Positions 43,811 through 53,664 are shown, counted from the stretch's first letter. The stretch: 64,000 nucleotides of DNA from Scalindua_A sp046757465 (GCA_046757465.1 JBHHYH010000004.1:16026-80025), one strand, 5' to 3'. Notes: generated from the sequence alone by a model not told the origin. Translations and numbers: made by a program.

Positions 43811-45394
43811 TTACCTGAAATTTAACATGTACGCTGTCTCGATACATTCCAGGCTTTCTATTGCCGAGATGGTTTCCTGAGAAACTACTGCATCAACATT
43901 TAGGACTATCATTGCTCCACCTCCACTCTCTTTTCTACCAAATGTCATACGTCCTATATTTATATTCTGATCGCCTAGTATCTTACCTATTTCCCCTATC
44001 AATCCCGGCTTGTCTTGACCAAGCAAAATTAGGACATGACCGATTGGGTCCATGTCAACACGATAGCCATTTATTGTTTCTATTCTAGGTTCACTATTTT
44101 TAAATACGGTACCTGAAACAGATCTTTCACCATTATCTGTATTAGTCTTCGCGAAAATAAGGTTCGTGTAATCTTCTGTAGCACTACTAATGATCTCATT
44201 AATTTTTATTCCTCTTTCATTAGTCAGTATACGAGAATTTACGATATTTACGTCCTCATCTAAAACATGTCTTAGCAAACCTACCAATAGACTATCTGTT
44301 AGTGGACGAACGTTATCCTTGGTAACTTCACCACTGTATTGTATGTCTATGGATTTTATCCTGCCCCTTACTAACTGAATTAAAAGAGACCCCATTTTTT
44401 CCGTTAGTGATATATAGGGTTTAAGCTGTTGAAATTCTTCCGGACCTTGAACAGGCATATTAAGCGCATTCCGTATATTTTTATCCTGTAGCGCATCTAC
44501 CATTTGTTCTGCCGCATCCCTGGCTACTGCATATTGAGCCTCCTCTGTTAGCGATCCAAGATGTGGTGTGGGAAGGACATTATCAAGTTTCAATAACTTG
44601 TTATTTACCGGAGGTTCTTTTTCGAAAACATCGATTGCGGCTCCCGCGACCTTACCACTTACAAGTGCGTCATAAAGTGCATCCTCTGAAATTATACCAC
44701 CTCTAGCACAGTTTATTATTCTTACTCCATCTTTCATTAACGCAAATTCACGAGTCGAAATCAGGTTTTTTGTATCGTTTCTTAGAGGGATATGTAAAGA
44801 TATGTAATCAGATTGTCTTAATAACTCATCAAGATCTTTAACCAGATGAATGTTCATTTTGGAAATTGTTTCAGGGGAAATAAAGGGGTCATAACCTATT
44901 GCCCTCATTTCTAATGCTATGGCTCGTTTTGCTACTTCTTTTCCGATTTTACCTAATCCAATTATACCGAGGACTTTTCCGGAAACTTGAGAACCGATAA
45001 ATTTTTTACGTTCCCATTTCCCTTCACGAACAGAATTGTAGGCCTGAGGTATATTTCTTGATAGAGCTAATAGAAGCGTAATCGTGTGTTCTGCGGTAGA
45101 TGTTGTATTTCCTCCTGGGGTATTCATAACAATGATTCCTTTTTTTGTGGCGGCAGATATGTCAACGTTATCAATCCCAACACCAGCTCGGCATATTGCG
45201 CGAAGTTTAGAGGCTTTTTCGATTACTTCTGACGTACTTTTGGTGCTACTTCGGATAATCAAGCCATCGTATTTGCCTATCTCTTTTTTTAACTCTTCTA
45301 ATGAAATATTGGGCCTTATAGTTGTTTGAATACCCGCATTTTCCAGAATTGTTTTACATATATTCGGAAGATTGTCTGTTATTAATACGTTCAT
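43811..45394 (-). CDS. serA: D-3-phosphoglycerate dehydrogenase
   Basis: 527 residues from the ATG at 45394; the longer frame adds 26 residues not found in the family. It oxidises 3-phosphoglycerate in the first step of serine synthesis. The NAD-binding motif is GLGKIGKEVAKR. Catalytic regions are CARGG (Arg), the Glu in DVFEKEPP and the His in TPHLGS. An intervening regulatory domain and a C-terminal ACT domain (about 455-527, HVLILLGQDKPGLIGEIG) are both present, making this the long type-1 form, usually inhibited by serine. Confidence 0.95.
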   Translation of the reverse strand: MNVLITDNLPNICKTILENAGIQTTIRPNISLEELKKEIGKYDGLIIRSSTKSTSEVIEKASKLRAICRAGVGIDNVDISAATKKGIIVMNTPGGNTTSTAEHTITLLLALSRNIPQAYNSVREGKWERKKFIGSQVSGKVLGIIGLGKIGKEVAKRAIALEMRAIGYDPFISPETISKMNIHLVKDLDELLRQSDYISLHIPLRNDTKNLISTREFALMKDGVRIINCARGGIISEDALYDALVSGKVAGAAIDVFEKEPPVNNKLLKLDNVLPTPHLGSLTEEAQYAVARDAAEQMVDALQDKNIRNALNMPVQGPEEFQQLKPYISLTEKMGSLLIQLVRGRIKSIDIQYSGEVTKDNVRPLTDSLLVGLLRHVLDEDVNIVNSRILTNERGIKINEIISSATEDYTNLIFAKTNTDNGERSVSGTVFKNSEPRIETINGYRVDMDPIGHVLILLGQDKPGLIGEIGKILGDQNINIGRMTFGRKESGGGAMIVLNVDAVVSQETISAIESLECIETAYMLNFR

Positions 45395-45534
45395 ATTTCT
45401 ATCTTTAATTTTAAAACTTATAATTCCTTTAAACGGAATTTTAGCATGCACTTCGGAGAAAATCAAATGCAATCTATTTTGCAGGAGTTGTGGCTGTTAT
45501 TAAATTTAATTTTAGATTAAAGGTAAAAAACCTT

Positions 45535-45564
45535 TTGATTTTTAGCAAAAATTTAATGTATCAT
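45535..45564 (+). promoter_or_regulatory. Putative promoter of the CopD-like gene
   Basis: TTGATT (45535-45540), 18 bp, then TATCAT (45559-45564), about 60 bp before the start codon. Plausible position, moderate consensus. Confidence 0.35.
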
Positions 45565-45625
45565 AAAGACTACGAATGTGATTAATTTGCACTGTATAAC
45601 ATTATAAAATTGATTGGAGGTAAAT

Positions 45626-46114
45626 ATGCTACTCAGTAATTTGTTTCTAGTTAATAACTGGCTACATCTTTCTGCTGCAACCCTTTTAGCGGGAGGCATG
45701 GTTTTTCTTGTAGCGATATTAAGGCCGGTCCTGGGAAGGAATTCTTCTGTCTCCGGAATAGATATACTGGCAAACGAGGTTCATGATAGATTTCGTAAGT
45801 ATGTTGGTATAGTAATATGCGTAATCATTCTTACGGGAATCATTAATTCTCTTAATGGCGTTATAACAGGTATAGAGGTAGACTTAAGTTCGGGATATAA
45901 GACTGTTATACGAATAAAGGTTTTATTGGCAATTGGCCTTTTTATTATTTACGGCGTAAATGCCTTTTTGATTAAGGAACCTAAAGGGGGTAAAGATGAA
46001 AGTTGTTCTTGCGTAATGCAGCCCCCGGTTTATAAGAGGATATTGCAGGTAATCGCTTTGGTATTGGTTTTCGCAATTTTGTTATTAGTTTCATTATTGG
46101 GATTTTATAAATAA
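45626..46114 (+). CDS. CopD-like four-helix membrane protein
   Basis: 162 residues from the ATG at 45626, which has GGAGG (45616-45620) upstream. Four membrane segments are visible at about 10-30, 58-78, 98-115 and 138-158. A His in WLHLSAATLLAGGMVF and a conserved-looking VHDRFRKY segment recall the CopD/DUF2269-type families. A short Cys pair (SCSC) precedes the last segment. Role unknown; a copper or haem link is possible but not shown. Confidence 0.6.
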   Translation: MLLSNLFLVNNWLHLSAATLLAGGMVFLVAILRPVLGRNSSVSGIDILANEVHDRFRKYVGIVICVIILTGIINSLNGVITGIEVDLSSGYKTVIRIKVLLAIGLFIIYGVNAFLIKEPKGGKDESCSCVMQPPVYKRILQVIALVLVFAILLLVSLLGFYK

Positions 46115-46287
46115 TTTTATTGCTTTAACTAGGAAAAATTTACCTACCAATGTGGAAATTTAAGAGAAAATTTCTTGGATTTACGATTTATCTTACCTTG
46201 GATTTTTTTAAGCTTGTGCTGAAAATTATTAGTAGTAAAAAACCTTTATAATTGCTTTTTGGTAAGCTCTTTGCGGTTAAAAAAGCC

Positions 46288-46315
46288 TTGACTTTTATAA
46301 TACGCAAAGTAAAAT
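46288..46315 (+). promoter_or_regulatory. Sigma-70-type promoter of the queD-clpC operon
   Basis: TTGACT (46288-46293), 16 bp, then TAAAAT (46310-46315), about 50 bp ahead of queD. Confidence 0.5.
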
Positions 46316-46366
46316 TATTAGTTAAGTAATTGTTTTTTATTCCCGATAAAGAATATATGTAAATAT

Positions 46367-46732
46367 ATGTATGAATTAGTAATACAGAAATCATTTGCTG
46401 GAGCACATAATCTACGTGATTATGAAGGAGAGTGCGAAAAGTTACATGGACATAACTGGAAGGTAGAAGTAACATTTAAATCTGAAAAACTGAACAGGTC
46501 AGGCATGGTTATTGATTTTAAAATTGTTAAAAAGAAACTTGAAGAGATACTTTCTCATTTGGATCATTCTTATTTAAATGAACTTGAAGAGTTTTGTCAG
46601 GAAAACCCTACGACTGAAAATGTTTCAAAGTTGGTATACGAAAATTTAAATGGAAAGTTACCTCCCGAAATATCCGTTGCTAAAGTAAGAACATGGGAAT
46701 CTGAAAATTGTGCAGCTGCGTATTATGTATGA
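46367..46732 (+). CDS. queD: 6-carboxy-5,6,7,8-tetrahydropterin synthase
   Basis: 121 residues. Zinc ligands His14, His27 and His29 (AGAHN, LHGHNW) and catalytic Cys23 are all present, as are the Asp-His pair in LDHSYLN and the Glu in WESENC that anchors the pterin. It converts dihydroneopterin triphosphate into the queuosine precursor. No other queuosine gene is nearby. The next gene begins 21 bp downstream, so it leads an apparent five-gene operon. Confidence 0.92.
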   Translation: MYELVIQKSFAGAHNLRDYEGECEKLHGHNWKVEVTFKSEKLNRSGMVIDFKIVKKKLEEILSHLDHSYLNELEEFCQENPTTENVSKLVYENLNGKLPPEISVAKVRTWESENCAAAYYV

Positions 46733-46753
46733 ACCGTTCTTTTACATGTAATT

Positions 46754-48058
46754 GTGAATATTAATTTAGACACTCCAATCCTTCAAGTAGCTTTAGATTT
46801 TATAAACTTGCGGCGTGCTGTGAATGTCGCCAAGGAGGCTGTAGATGCGGGAGCCGAGTGGCTTGAAGTAGGGACGCCTTTAATCAAAAGTGAGGGATTG
46901 AATTCTGTTAGAGTCCTTCGAGAAGAATTTCCGTCTACGACAATAGTTGCTGATATGAAGACGATGGATGCAGGGCGTATGGAGACGGAGATAGCGGCAA
47001 AGGCAGGAGCGGATGTCGCAATCGTGATGGGCGAGGCCTCAGACGTAACGATAAAAGAGTGTATTAACGCAGGAAAGAATTACGGTATAAAGATAGGGGT
47101 TGATTTTCTTGCCACCATCGATTGTGTTGATCGTGCGGTAAAAGTTGAAAAATGGGGAGCTGATTTCGTCTTTGTACATACAGCTATTGACGATCAAATG
47201 TTAGGTCGTTACCCGTTTGAAAGACTTTCGAAGATTTGTTCAAAGGTTAGTATTCCTGTTGCTGTTGCGGGAGGGATTAATTCCGAAACAGTAGTGGATG
47301 CAGTAAATGCAGGCGCAAAGATTATCGTAGTGGGGGGGGCAATTTGTAAGGCAACTGATGTGAGGGTTGCTATTGGTAATTTGAAAAAGGCAATTTTAGA
47401 TCGGGGAAGGGTTCCTGTAAATCTTTTTAAAAGAGCTTCGAACGGGAATATCCGTGGAATATTAGAGAAGGTTTCAACAGCAAATATATCAAATGGGAGT
47501 CATCGACTTAGAGGTATTACGGGGCTCCAAAGTATAAGCCTTGAAACTAAGATGATTGGACAGGCGGTAACTGTCCGTACATATCCTGGTGATTGGGCAA
47601 AACCAGTAGAAGCAGTAGATAAGGCTGAAGAAGGAAGTGTAATAGTTATTGATTCTGGAGGCGTAGGACCTGCTGTCTGGGGTGAGCTTGCAACACATAG
47701 TGCAATACAGCGCAAACTTGCAGGTGTTATAGTAGACGGAGCAATTCGAGATAGTAGTGAAATAAGGAAGTTGAGATTTCCTGCTTTTGCAAAATTAGTA
47801 ATGCCAAATGCGGGAGAACCTAAAGGTTTCGGAGAGATAGGTATACCTGTAAGCATTTCGGGTATTACAATCAATTCTGGCGATTGGATTGTGGGCGACG
47901 GCGATGGTTTAATAGTAATACCAAAACAAGAAGCAAAAGAAATGGCGAACCATGCAATGGATTGGTTAGAGAAAGAAAACAGGATACGTGAGGAAATATC
48001 ACATGGGAAGACGTCTCTTGGAGAAGTGATGGAATTATTGAAATGGGAAAAGAAATAA
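46754..48058 (+). CDS. Fused 3-hexulose-6-phosphate synthase / RraA-like protein
   Basis: 434 residues in two domains. The N-terminal half (about 1-212) is an OMP-decarboxylase-type barrel of the hexulose-6-phosphate synthase group (ADMKTMDAGRMETEIAAKAG, VGVDFLATID, VAGGI). The C-terminal half (about 225-425) is RraA/DlpA-like (GQAVTVRTYPGDW, VIDSGG, GVIVDGAIRDS). The fusion is known from archaea and some planctomycetes; it may make ribulose-5-phosphate reversibly or fix formaldehyde. The start is a GTG with no evident ribosome binding site. mcsA follows after 22 bp. No hexulose isomerase gene is in the window. Confidence 0.88.
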   Translation: MNINLDTPILQVALDFINLRRAVNVAKEAVDAGAEWLEVGTPLIKSEGLNSVRVLREEFPSTTIVADMKTMDAGRMETEIAAKAGADVAIVMGEASDVTIKECINAGKNYGIKIGVDFLATIDCVDRAVKVEKWGADFVFVHTAIDDQMLGRYPFERLSKICSKVSIPVAVAGGINSETVVDAVNAGAKIIVVGGAICKATDVRVAIGNLKKAILDRGRVPVNLFKRASNGNIRGILEKVSTANISNGSHRLRGITGLQSISLETKMIGQAVTVRTYPGDWAKPVEAVDKAEEGSVIVIDSGGVGPAVWGELATHSAIQRKLAGVIVDGAIRDSSEIRKLRFPAFAKLVMPNAGEPKGFGEIGIPVSISGITINSGDWIVGDGDGLIVIPKQEAKEMANHAMDWLEKENRIREEISHGKTSLGEVMELLKWEKK

Positions 48059-48080
48059 AAGTTTTAAGGAGTTATAGTCA

Positions 48081-48581
48081 ATGAAATGTGAATCATGTGG
48101 CAAAAAACTTGCAACAGTGCATCTTACTGAAATAATAGGAGATGAGCAGAAAGAGAAACATTACTGCGAGGATTGTGCCCAGAATGTTACGAGCCATTTT
48201 CCCAAAGCACCATCCCCATCTGATATTTTAACAAGCATTATTAACCAGGTTTCTCCAGAAATTAGAGAGATGTCGAAAACGACTTGCCCTGTGTGCGGTC
48301 TTTCTTACTTGGAGTTTAGGTCTCAGGGACGGTTGGGTTGTCCTATGGATTACAACGTATTTAAAAAGGGACTATTACCTCTTATTGAAAAGATGCATGG
48401 TAGTTCTCAACATGTTGGGAAAATACCCGCAAACGCGGGAGTAGAGGTCGTAAAGAAAAACGAACTAATACAATTACGTAAAGAATTGAATGAAGCTGTT
48501 GGAAAAGAGGATTACGAAAGAGCGGCGCAAATAAGAGATAAAATTTATGAACTTTCGGGGAATATTGATGATGGAGATTAA
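48081..48581 (+). CDS. mcsA: McsA, activator of protein arginine kinase
   Basis: 166 residues. Zinc-finger pairs are Cys3/Cys6 and Cys29/Cys32 (CESC, CEDC), with a further CPVCG in the middle. A UVR motif (about 130-162, LRKELNEAVGKEDYERAAQIRDKI) ends the protein. In Bacillus McsA activates the McsB kinase and helps route proteins to ClpCP. The 3' end overlaps mcsB by 14 bp. Confidence 0.92.
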   Translation: MKCESCGKKLATVHLTEIIGDEQKEKHYCEDCAQNVTSHFPKAPSPSDILTSIINQVSPEIREMSKTTCPVCGLSYLEFRSQGRLGCPMDYNVFKKGLLPLIEKMHGSSQHVGKIPANAGVEVVKKNELIQLRKELNEAVGKEDYERAAQIRDKIYELSGNIDDGD

Positions 48582-49623
48582 AGACCTTTCGGAAAATACT
48601 GGTGAATGGCTTAGAGGTAGCGGTAAGGAATCTGATATCGTAATAAGTAGCAGGATACGTTTGGCAAGGAACATTACGGGATTTCCATTCATTTCAAGAG
48701 CTAATTTAAAGCAAAGAGAAGACATAGAATCCTTACTTAGAGGGACTGTTATCAAATCTAACATAGCAAAAGATTTGTCTTATATTAATCTAAATAAGGC
48801 AAATGCAGTTGATAAGTTATTTTTGGTTGAAAGACACCTAATTAGTAAAGAACATGCCGAGGGTGAGGGTGAAAGAGGAGTTGCATTTGGGAAATCAGAG
48901 ACTATTAGTTTGATGATAAACGAAGAAGACCACCTTCGAATCCAGGTCATCCGTTCTGGTTTTGAGCTAAAAAACACATGGACTACGATAGACGAGATTG
49001 ACAATTGCCTTGGGGAAAAACTAAACTTTGCTTTCTCTTCAAGGTTTGGGTATTTAACCGCATGTCCAACGAACATTGGTACAGGCATGCGAGGTTCTGT
49101 AATGCTGCATTTACCGGCGCTTGGCATGACAAAACATATAGAAAAGGTTTTCAATGCAGTAGGAAAACTTGGATTGGTGGTAAGAGGGCTATATGGAGAG
49201 GGGACAAAGGTTTCTGGGGATTTGTATCAAATTTCAAACCAGTTTACTTTGGGGAAATCAGAGACCGAAATATTGGCTGTAATAGAAAGTGTGATACCGC
49301 GTATTACAAGCTATGAAAGAATGGCCAGGAAGGCCTTAATCTTAGAAAGTAAAGATCTATTAGAGGATAGGATTTGGCGATCGTATGGCATGCTTAAGGC
49401 TGCAAGAATGATTACATCCGAAGAAATATTGCAACTACTTTCGCAGGTTCGTATGGGAGTCAATCTAGGTTTGATAAATGATATCGAGATGAGGACACTT
49501 AACGAACTTTTTATTTTGACGCTTCCAGGACACTTGCAAAAATTGCAGGGTTGTGAACTGGATTCCACACAAAGAAATATCATTAGAGCTTCTTTTATAA
49601 GGAAGAGGCTTGAAGGTATATAA
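48568..49623 (+). CDS. mcsB: McsB protein-arginine kinase
   Basis: 351 residues from the ATG at 48568 (or 48571), placed after CGGGGAA; upstream codons in the same frame lie well inside mcsA. It has the phosphagen-kinase ATP-binding pattern (SSRIRLARNI, SRFGYLTACPTNIGTGMRGSV) and the GLYGEGTKVSGDLYQISNQ loop. It phosphorylates arginines, marking proteins for ClpCP. The 14-bp overlap with mcsA implies coupled translation. Confidence 0.93.
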   Translation: MMEIKDLSENTGEWLRGSGKESDIVISSRIRLARNITGFPFISRANLKQREDIESLLRGTVIKSNIAKDLSYINLNKANAVDKLFLVERHLISKEHAEGEGERGVAFGKSETISLMINEEDHLRIQVIRSGFELKNTWTTIDEIDNCLGEKLNFAFSSRFGYLTACPTNIGTGMRGSVMLHLPALGMTKHIEKVFNAVGKLGLVVRGLYGEGTKVSGDLYQISNQFTLGKSETEILAVIESVIPRITSYERMARKALILESKDLLEDRIWRSYGMLKAARMITSEEILQLLSQVRMGVNLGLINDIEMRTLNELFILTLPGHLQKLQGCELDSTQRNIIRASFIRKRLEGI

Positions 49624-49639
49624 AATAAGGTGATAAAAA

Positions 49640-52111
49640 ATGTTTGATAAATTTACTGATAGGGCAAGGAAGGTAATGGCACTCGCCAGAGAGGAAGCAA
49701 AAAGATTCAATCACGAGTACATAGGAACGGAACATATTTTACTAGGTTTGGTAAAGGAAGGTAGCGGTGTTGCTGCAAATGTCTTGCAAAACCTGGATAT
49801 CGATTTGAAAAAGATACGTCTGGAAGTCGAAAAGATAGTTCAAACGGGTCCGGATCTGGTTTCAGTGGGACAACTGCCTTTTACTCCAAGGGTAAAAAAA
49901 GTATTAGAATATGCTATAGAAGAAGCGAGAGCTATGGGACATAATTATATAGGTACTGAGCATCAACTACTTGGATTACTTAGAGAACAGGAAGGAGTAG
50001 CAGCACAGGTATTGCTGAATTTAGGCGTAAAGTTGGAGGATGTAAGAGAAGAAGTAGTTGAGCTTTTGGGAGCAGAATCGTCACAAAATGTTAAAGAAAA
50101 GGAAGAAAAAAGGGGTAAGTCAAAGACCCCTGCCCTTGATTCTTTCGGGCGTGATCTAACGAAGCAAGCAAGGGAACACGAATTGGATCCCGTAATTGGC
50201 CGACAGGCAATTATTGAGCGATTGATTCAGATTCTAAGTCGTCGCACGAAGAACAATCCAGTATTGCTAGGAGAGGCTGGAGTAGGAAAGACTGCTATAG
50301 CGGAAGGGTTAGCACAATCAGTAGTAAGTGGTAGCGTTCCGGAACTTTTGCGTGATAAGAGGATAGTAGCCCTGGACCTGGCTCTGATGGTAGCAGGGAC
50401 AAAATATCGTGGCCAATTTGAAGAAAGAATTAAAGCAGTAATGGCAGAAGTTCGCAGGGCAAAAAATATAATCCTTTTTATAGATGAACTTCACACATTG
50501 GTAGGTGCGGGAGGTGCGGAAGGAGCTATAGACGCATCTAATGTTTTAAAGCCTTCTCTTTCCAGGGGAGAGATACAATGCATAGGCGCAACTACACTTG
50601 ATGAATATAGGAAGTATATTGAGAAGGATGGCGCTCTAGAAAGAAGATTTCAAACAATAATAGTTGACCAGCCTTCAAAGGAAGAAACCGTTGAAATTTT
50701 GAAAGGTTTAAGAGATAGGTACGAAGCTCATCATAAGGTTCAAATAACAAATGAAGCATTAGTAGCTGCCACAGAGCTTGCAATAAGATATATTTCAGGA
50801 AGATTTTTACCTGATAAGGCTATAGATGTCATTGATGAAGCTGGTGCGCGTGTAAGATTAAAAGCTACTACGCATCCTCCTGATTTAAGACATATAGAGG
50901 AGGAGATAGAAAAACTTGAAAAAGATAAGGATGAATCTGTAGCTGTACAAGATTTTGAGAGAGCGGCACAACTAAGAGACAAAGCAGATAAATTAAAAAA
51001 GAAAAAGAACAACATAGAAAAAGAATGGCGGGAAAACTACACGGAAGTAGAAGGTGTGGTAGATGAAGATGTAATTACAGAAGTCGTTTCAAGCATGACC
51101 GGCATACCACTTAAACGTATGGAGGCAAAAGAGGCAAAGAAGTTACTCAATCTTGAGAAAGTGCTTCGTAAAACTGTAATAGGGCAGGACGAGGCTATTA
51201 AGGTAGTAGCTAAGGCTGTAAGAAGGTCAAGAGCTGGCTTGAAGGACCCCAATAGACCAATTGCAAGTTTTATCTTTATAGGAGCGTCAGGAGTTGGGAA
51301 AACTCATCTGTCAAAAGCTCTAGCAAAATTTATGTTCGGAGCAGAAGACGCACTGATTCAAATAGATATGTCTGAATATATGGAAAAACATAATGTATCA
51401 AGATTAATTGGCGCACCTCCCGGTTATATCGGCTTTGAAGAAGGAGGTCAATTAACCGAAAAAATACGAAGGCGTCCCTATGCTGTAGTACTTCTTGACG
51501 AGATAGAAAAGGCGCATCCAGATGTATTTAACATGTTGCTACAAGTTACGGAGGAAGGAAGATTAACAGATAGCTTTGGACGTCATATTGATTTCCGCAA
51601 TGTAATTTTGATAATGACTTCAAACATAGGAGGGGATATTGTCAGAAACATGTCATCCTTAGGGTTCAAAAAGACTTCAGGAGAACAGTCTTATGAATCT
51701 ATGCGTGAGCAATTGACGCGAGCAGTGGAAAAACATTTTCGTCCAGAGTTCCTTAATAGGATTAACGACATCGCAGTGTTTAAAAATCTTACGAAAGATG
51801 ACTTGAGAAAGATTATTGAAATCGAGCTTGAGAGTATACGTTTAAGGCTTGGCAACTATAACGTAACGCTTTCAATAACTAAGGAAGCTATGGATTTCCT
51901 TATTGATAAGAGCTATAAACCACATTTTGGTGCTCGACCACTTCACAGGACCATTGAAAGACTGATAGAAGATCCGCTTTCTGAGGAGATACTTAAAGGT
52001 AAGTTTAAGGATAAAAATTCTATTAAGGTAAAGTTACGTGAAGGAAAGTTGGTTTTCGAGGAAGTAGCAGTAAAAGGAGAATTCGTCGCAACACATTCGA
52101 ATGATAAATAA
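49640..52111 (+). CDS. clpC: ATP-dependent Clp protease ATP-binding subunit ClpC
   Basis: 823 residues. Two N-domain repeats (1-145), the first AAA+ module with GEAGVGKTA, a UVR-containing middle domain (about 415-455), and the second AAA+ module with GASGVGKTH are present, ending in the D2-small domain. The VNMLLQV/LTDSFGR region is normal. It unfolds substrates, including arginine-phosphorylated proteins, for ClpP. It is 16 bp downstream of mcsB and ends the operon before a strong terminator. Confidence 0.96.
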   Translation: MFDKFTDRARKVMALAREEAKRFNHEYIGTEHILLGLVKEGSGVAANVLQNLDIDLKKIRLEVEKIVQTGPDLVSVGQLPFTPRVKKVLEYAIEEARAMGHNYIGTEHQLLGLLREQEGVAAQVLLNLGVKLEDVREEVVELLGAESSQNVKEKEEKRGKSKTPALDSFGRDLTKQAREHELDPVIGRQAIIERLIQILSRRTKNNPVLLGEAGVGKTAIAEGLAQSVVSGSVPELLRDKRIVALDLALMVAGTKYRGQFEERIKAVMAEVRRAKNIILFIDELHTLVGAGGAEGAIDASNVLKPSLSRGEIQCIGATTLDEYRKYIEKDGALERRFQTIIVDQPSKEETVEILKGLRDRYEAHHKVQITNEALVAATELAIRYISGRFLPDKAIDVIDEAGARVRLKATTHPPDLRHIEEEIEKLEKDKDESVAVQDFERAAQLRDKADKLKKKKNNIEKEWRENYTEVEGVVDEDVITEVVSSMTGIPLKRMEAKEAKKLLNLEKVLRKTVIGQDEAIKVVAKAVRRSRAGLKDPNRPIASFIFIGASGVGKTHLSKALAKFMFGAEDALIQIDMSEYMEKHNVSRLIGAPPGYIGFEEGGQLTEKIRRRPYAVVLLDEIEKAHPDVFNMLLQVTEEGRLTDSFGRHIDFRNVILIMTSNIGGDIVRNMSSLGFKKTSGEQSYESMREQLTRAVEKHFRPEFLNRINDIAVFKNLTKDDLRKIIEIELESIRLRLGNYNVTLSITKEAMDFLIDKSYKPHFGARPLHRTIERLIEDPLSEEILKGKFKDKNSIKVKLREGKLVFEEVAVKGEFVATHSNDK

Positions 52112-52140
52112 TTAAGGGTGAGTTGAAAAGTTGAATATCA

Positions 52141-52173
52141 AAAAAAAGGGGCTAAAAAATGCCCCTTTTTTTT
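52141..52173 (+). terminator. Rho-independent terminator after clpC
   Basis: AAAAAGGGGC pairs with GCCCCTTTTT around TAAAAAAT and is followed by more T residues. It sits 29 bp past the clpC stop and separates that operon from radA. Confidence 0.9.
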
Positions 52174-52176
52174 ATT

Positions 52177-52246
52177 TACCCCGTAGGAATGCCCCGTATG
52201 CCCGCTTGAATGTACTGTTCGGTACGGGCGGGGAAGCAACGGGGTT
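52177..52246. repeat. Imperfect GC-rich inverted repeat ahead of radA
   Basis: ACCCCGTAGGAATGCCCCGTA on one side resembles the reverse complement of the GGGCGGGGAAGCAACGGGGT segment on the other. It forms a long imperfect stem in the radA leader and looks like another dispersed palindrome. Confidence 0.55.
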
Positions 52247-52305
52247 GATTTGTCTCTTCGTTATAAGTTGGTTTTCTTCACACAGTGGATCAAGATAGTT
52301 TTGTT

Positions 52306-53664
52306 ATGACAAAGTATAGTACAGTTTATGTTTGCCAACAATGTGGATGGAATTCTAATAAGTGGGTGGGCAGGTGCTCTAGTTGTGGCGAGTGGAATTC
52401 GATGGTGGAAGAAAAATGCGAACGGGCATATACAGAGAATACATTTCCAAAATATGATGTAGAAAAACCAATTCCAATATCAGATGTAAAGCCGTCTGAT
52501 AAACTTCGAATTAAAACCAGGATAAATGAATTTGATAGAATCCTCGGTGGTGGTATTGTAGCAGGTTCAGGAGTTTTGATTGGGGGAACGCCCGGGATAG
52601 GAAAATCAACCCTCCTTTTACAAGCATGTCAAAAGTTTAGTGAACAGGGTCATTTATCATTGTATATAACAGGAGAAGAATCAGCAGCACAGATAAAGTT
52701 ACGTGGAGATAGACTCTGTGTCATGTCAGAAAACATTTTTTTAGTTGCGGAAAACAATTTAAATGTTATTCTTGAACACATAAGGAAAATTAATCCTAAA
52801 CTTGTCATAATTGATTCGATACAGGCTATGTTCAAGCCAGGTCTCGAATCGTCACCTGGAACAGTTTCACAAGTAAGGCAATGTGCAAACGAACTAATTT
52901 ATTTGTCAAAGAAGACTGGATCTTCCATATTCTTGGTAGGACATGTTACAAAGCAGGGAATGATTGCCGGACCTAAAGTGTTGGAACATCTAGTTGATAC
53001 AGTATTATACTTTGAAGGTGAAAAATTCATGTCATTCAGGATACTAAGAGCAGTAAAGAATCGTTTTGGTCCTACAAATGAGATAGGAATTTTCGAGATG
53101 TGTAGAGATGGGCTTAGGGAGGTTAAAAATCCTTCAGAAATATTTCTTTCAAGGACACAAAGGTTTAATTCAGGTTCTGCTATAATCTCTTGTATTGAGG
53201 GTACAAGGGCATTACTTATAGAGGTGCAGGCACTTGTAACTAAATCAAATTTCGGCATACCAGAACGAAAAGTTAGTGGTATTGACTATAATCGTGTCGC
53301 TATGATAATAGCTGTTTTAGAAAAAAGGGTCGGGCTTCTTTTAGGTGGACATGATGTTTTTGTGAATGTTGTTGGTGGTATAAGAGTCGATGAGCCAGCA
53401 GTAGACCTTGGAATTGCAATTGCGATTGCGTCCAGTTTTAATGATAAAGTAATACCAAGCGAAATGGTTATGATCGGTGAGTTAGGTCTGGGTGGTGAAG
53501 TTAGAGGCGTAAACCAATTTGACAGTAGATTAAGAGAAGCGGAGAGACTGGGATTTAAGGGTGTAATTATTCCGAAAGATAATAGTGAAGATGCTTCAGG
53601 AACAAAATCTCTCAAAATGATTAAGGTATCTTCTCTTATGGAAGCGATCGATAATATCTGGTAA
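52306..53664 (+). CDS. radA: DNA repair protein RadA (Sms)
   Basis: 452 residues from the ATG at 52306, which matches the usual N-terminus (MTKYSTVYVCQQCG). The zinc finger uses Cys10, Cys13, Cys24 and Cys27. Walker A is GTPGIGKST, the RadA-specific motif is KNRFGPTNEIG, and a Lon-like P domain ends the protein. It is a RecA-like DnaB-type helicase acting in branch migration. In Bacillus radA also follows clpC. A GTG at 52285 would add seven residues. Confidence 0.93.
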   Translation: MTKYSTVYVCQQCGWNSNKWVGRCSSCGEWNSMVEEKCERAYTENTFPKYDVEKPIPISDVKPSDKLRIKTRINEFDRILGGGIVAGSGVLIGGTPGIGKSTLLLQACQKFSEQGHLSLYITGEESAAQIKLRGDRLCVMSENIFLVAENNLNVILEHIRKINPKLVIIDSIQAMFKPGLESSPGTVSQVRQCANELIYLSKKTGSSIFLVGHVTKQGMIAGPKVLEHLVDTVLYFEGEKFMSFRILRAVKNRFGPTNEIGIFEMCRDGLREVKNPSEIFLSRTQRFNSGSAIISCIEGTRALLIEVQALVTKSNFGIPERKVSGIDYNRVAMIIAVLEKRVGLLLGGHDVFVNVVGGIRVDEPAVDLGIAIAIASSFNDKVIPSEMVMIGELGLGGEVRGVNQFDSRLREAERLGFKGVIIPKDNSEDASGTKSLKMIKVSSLMEAIDNIW

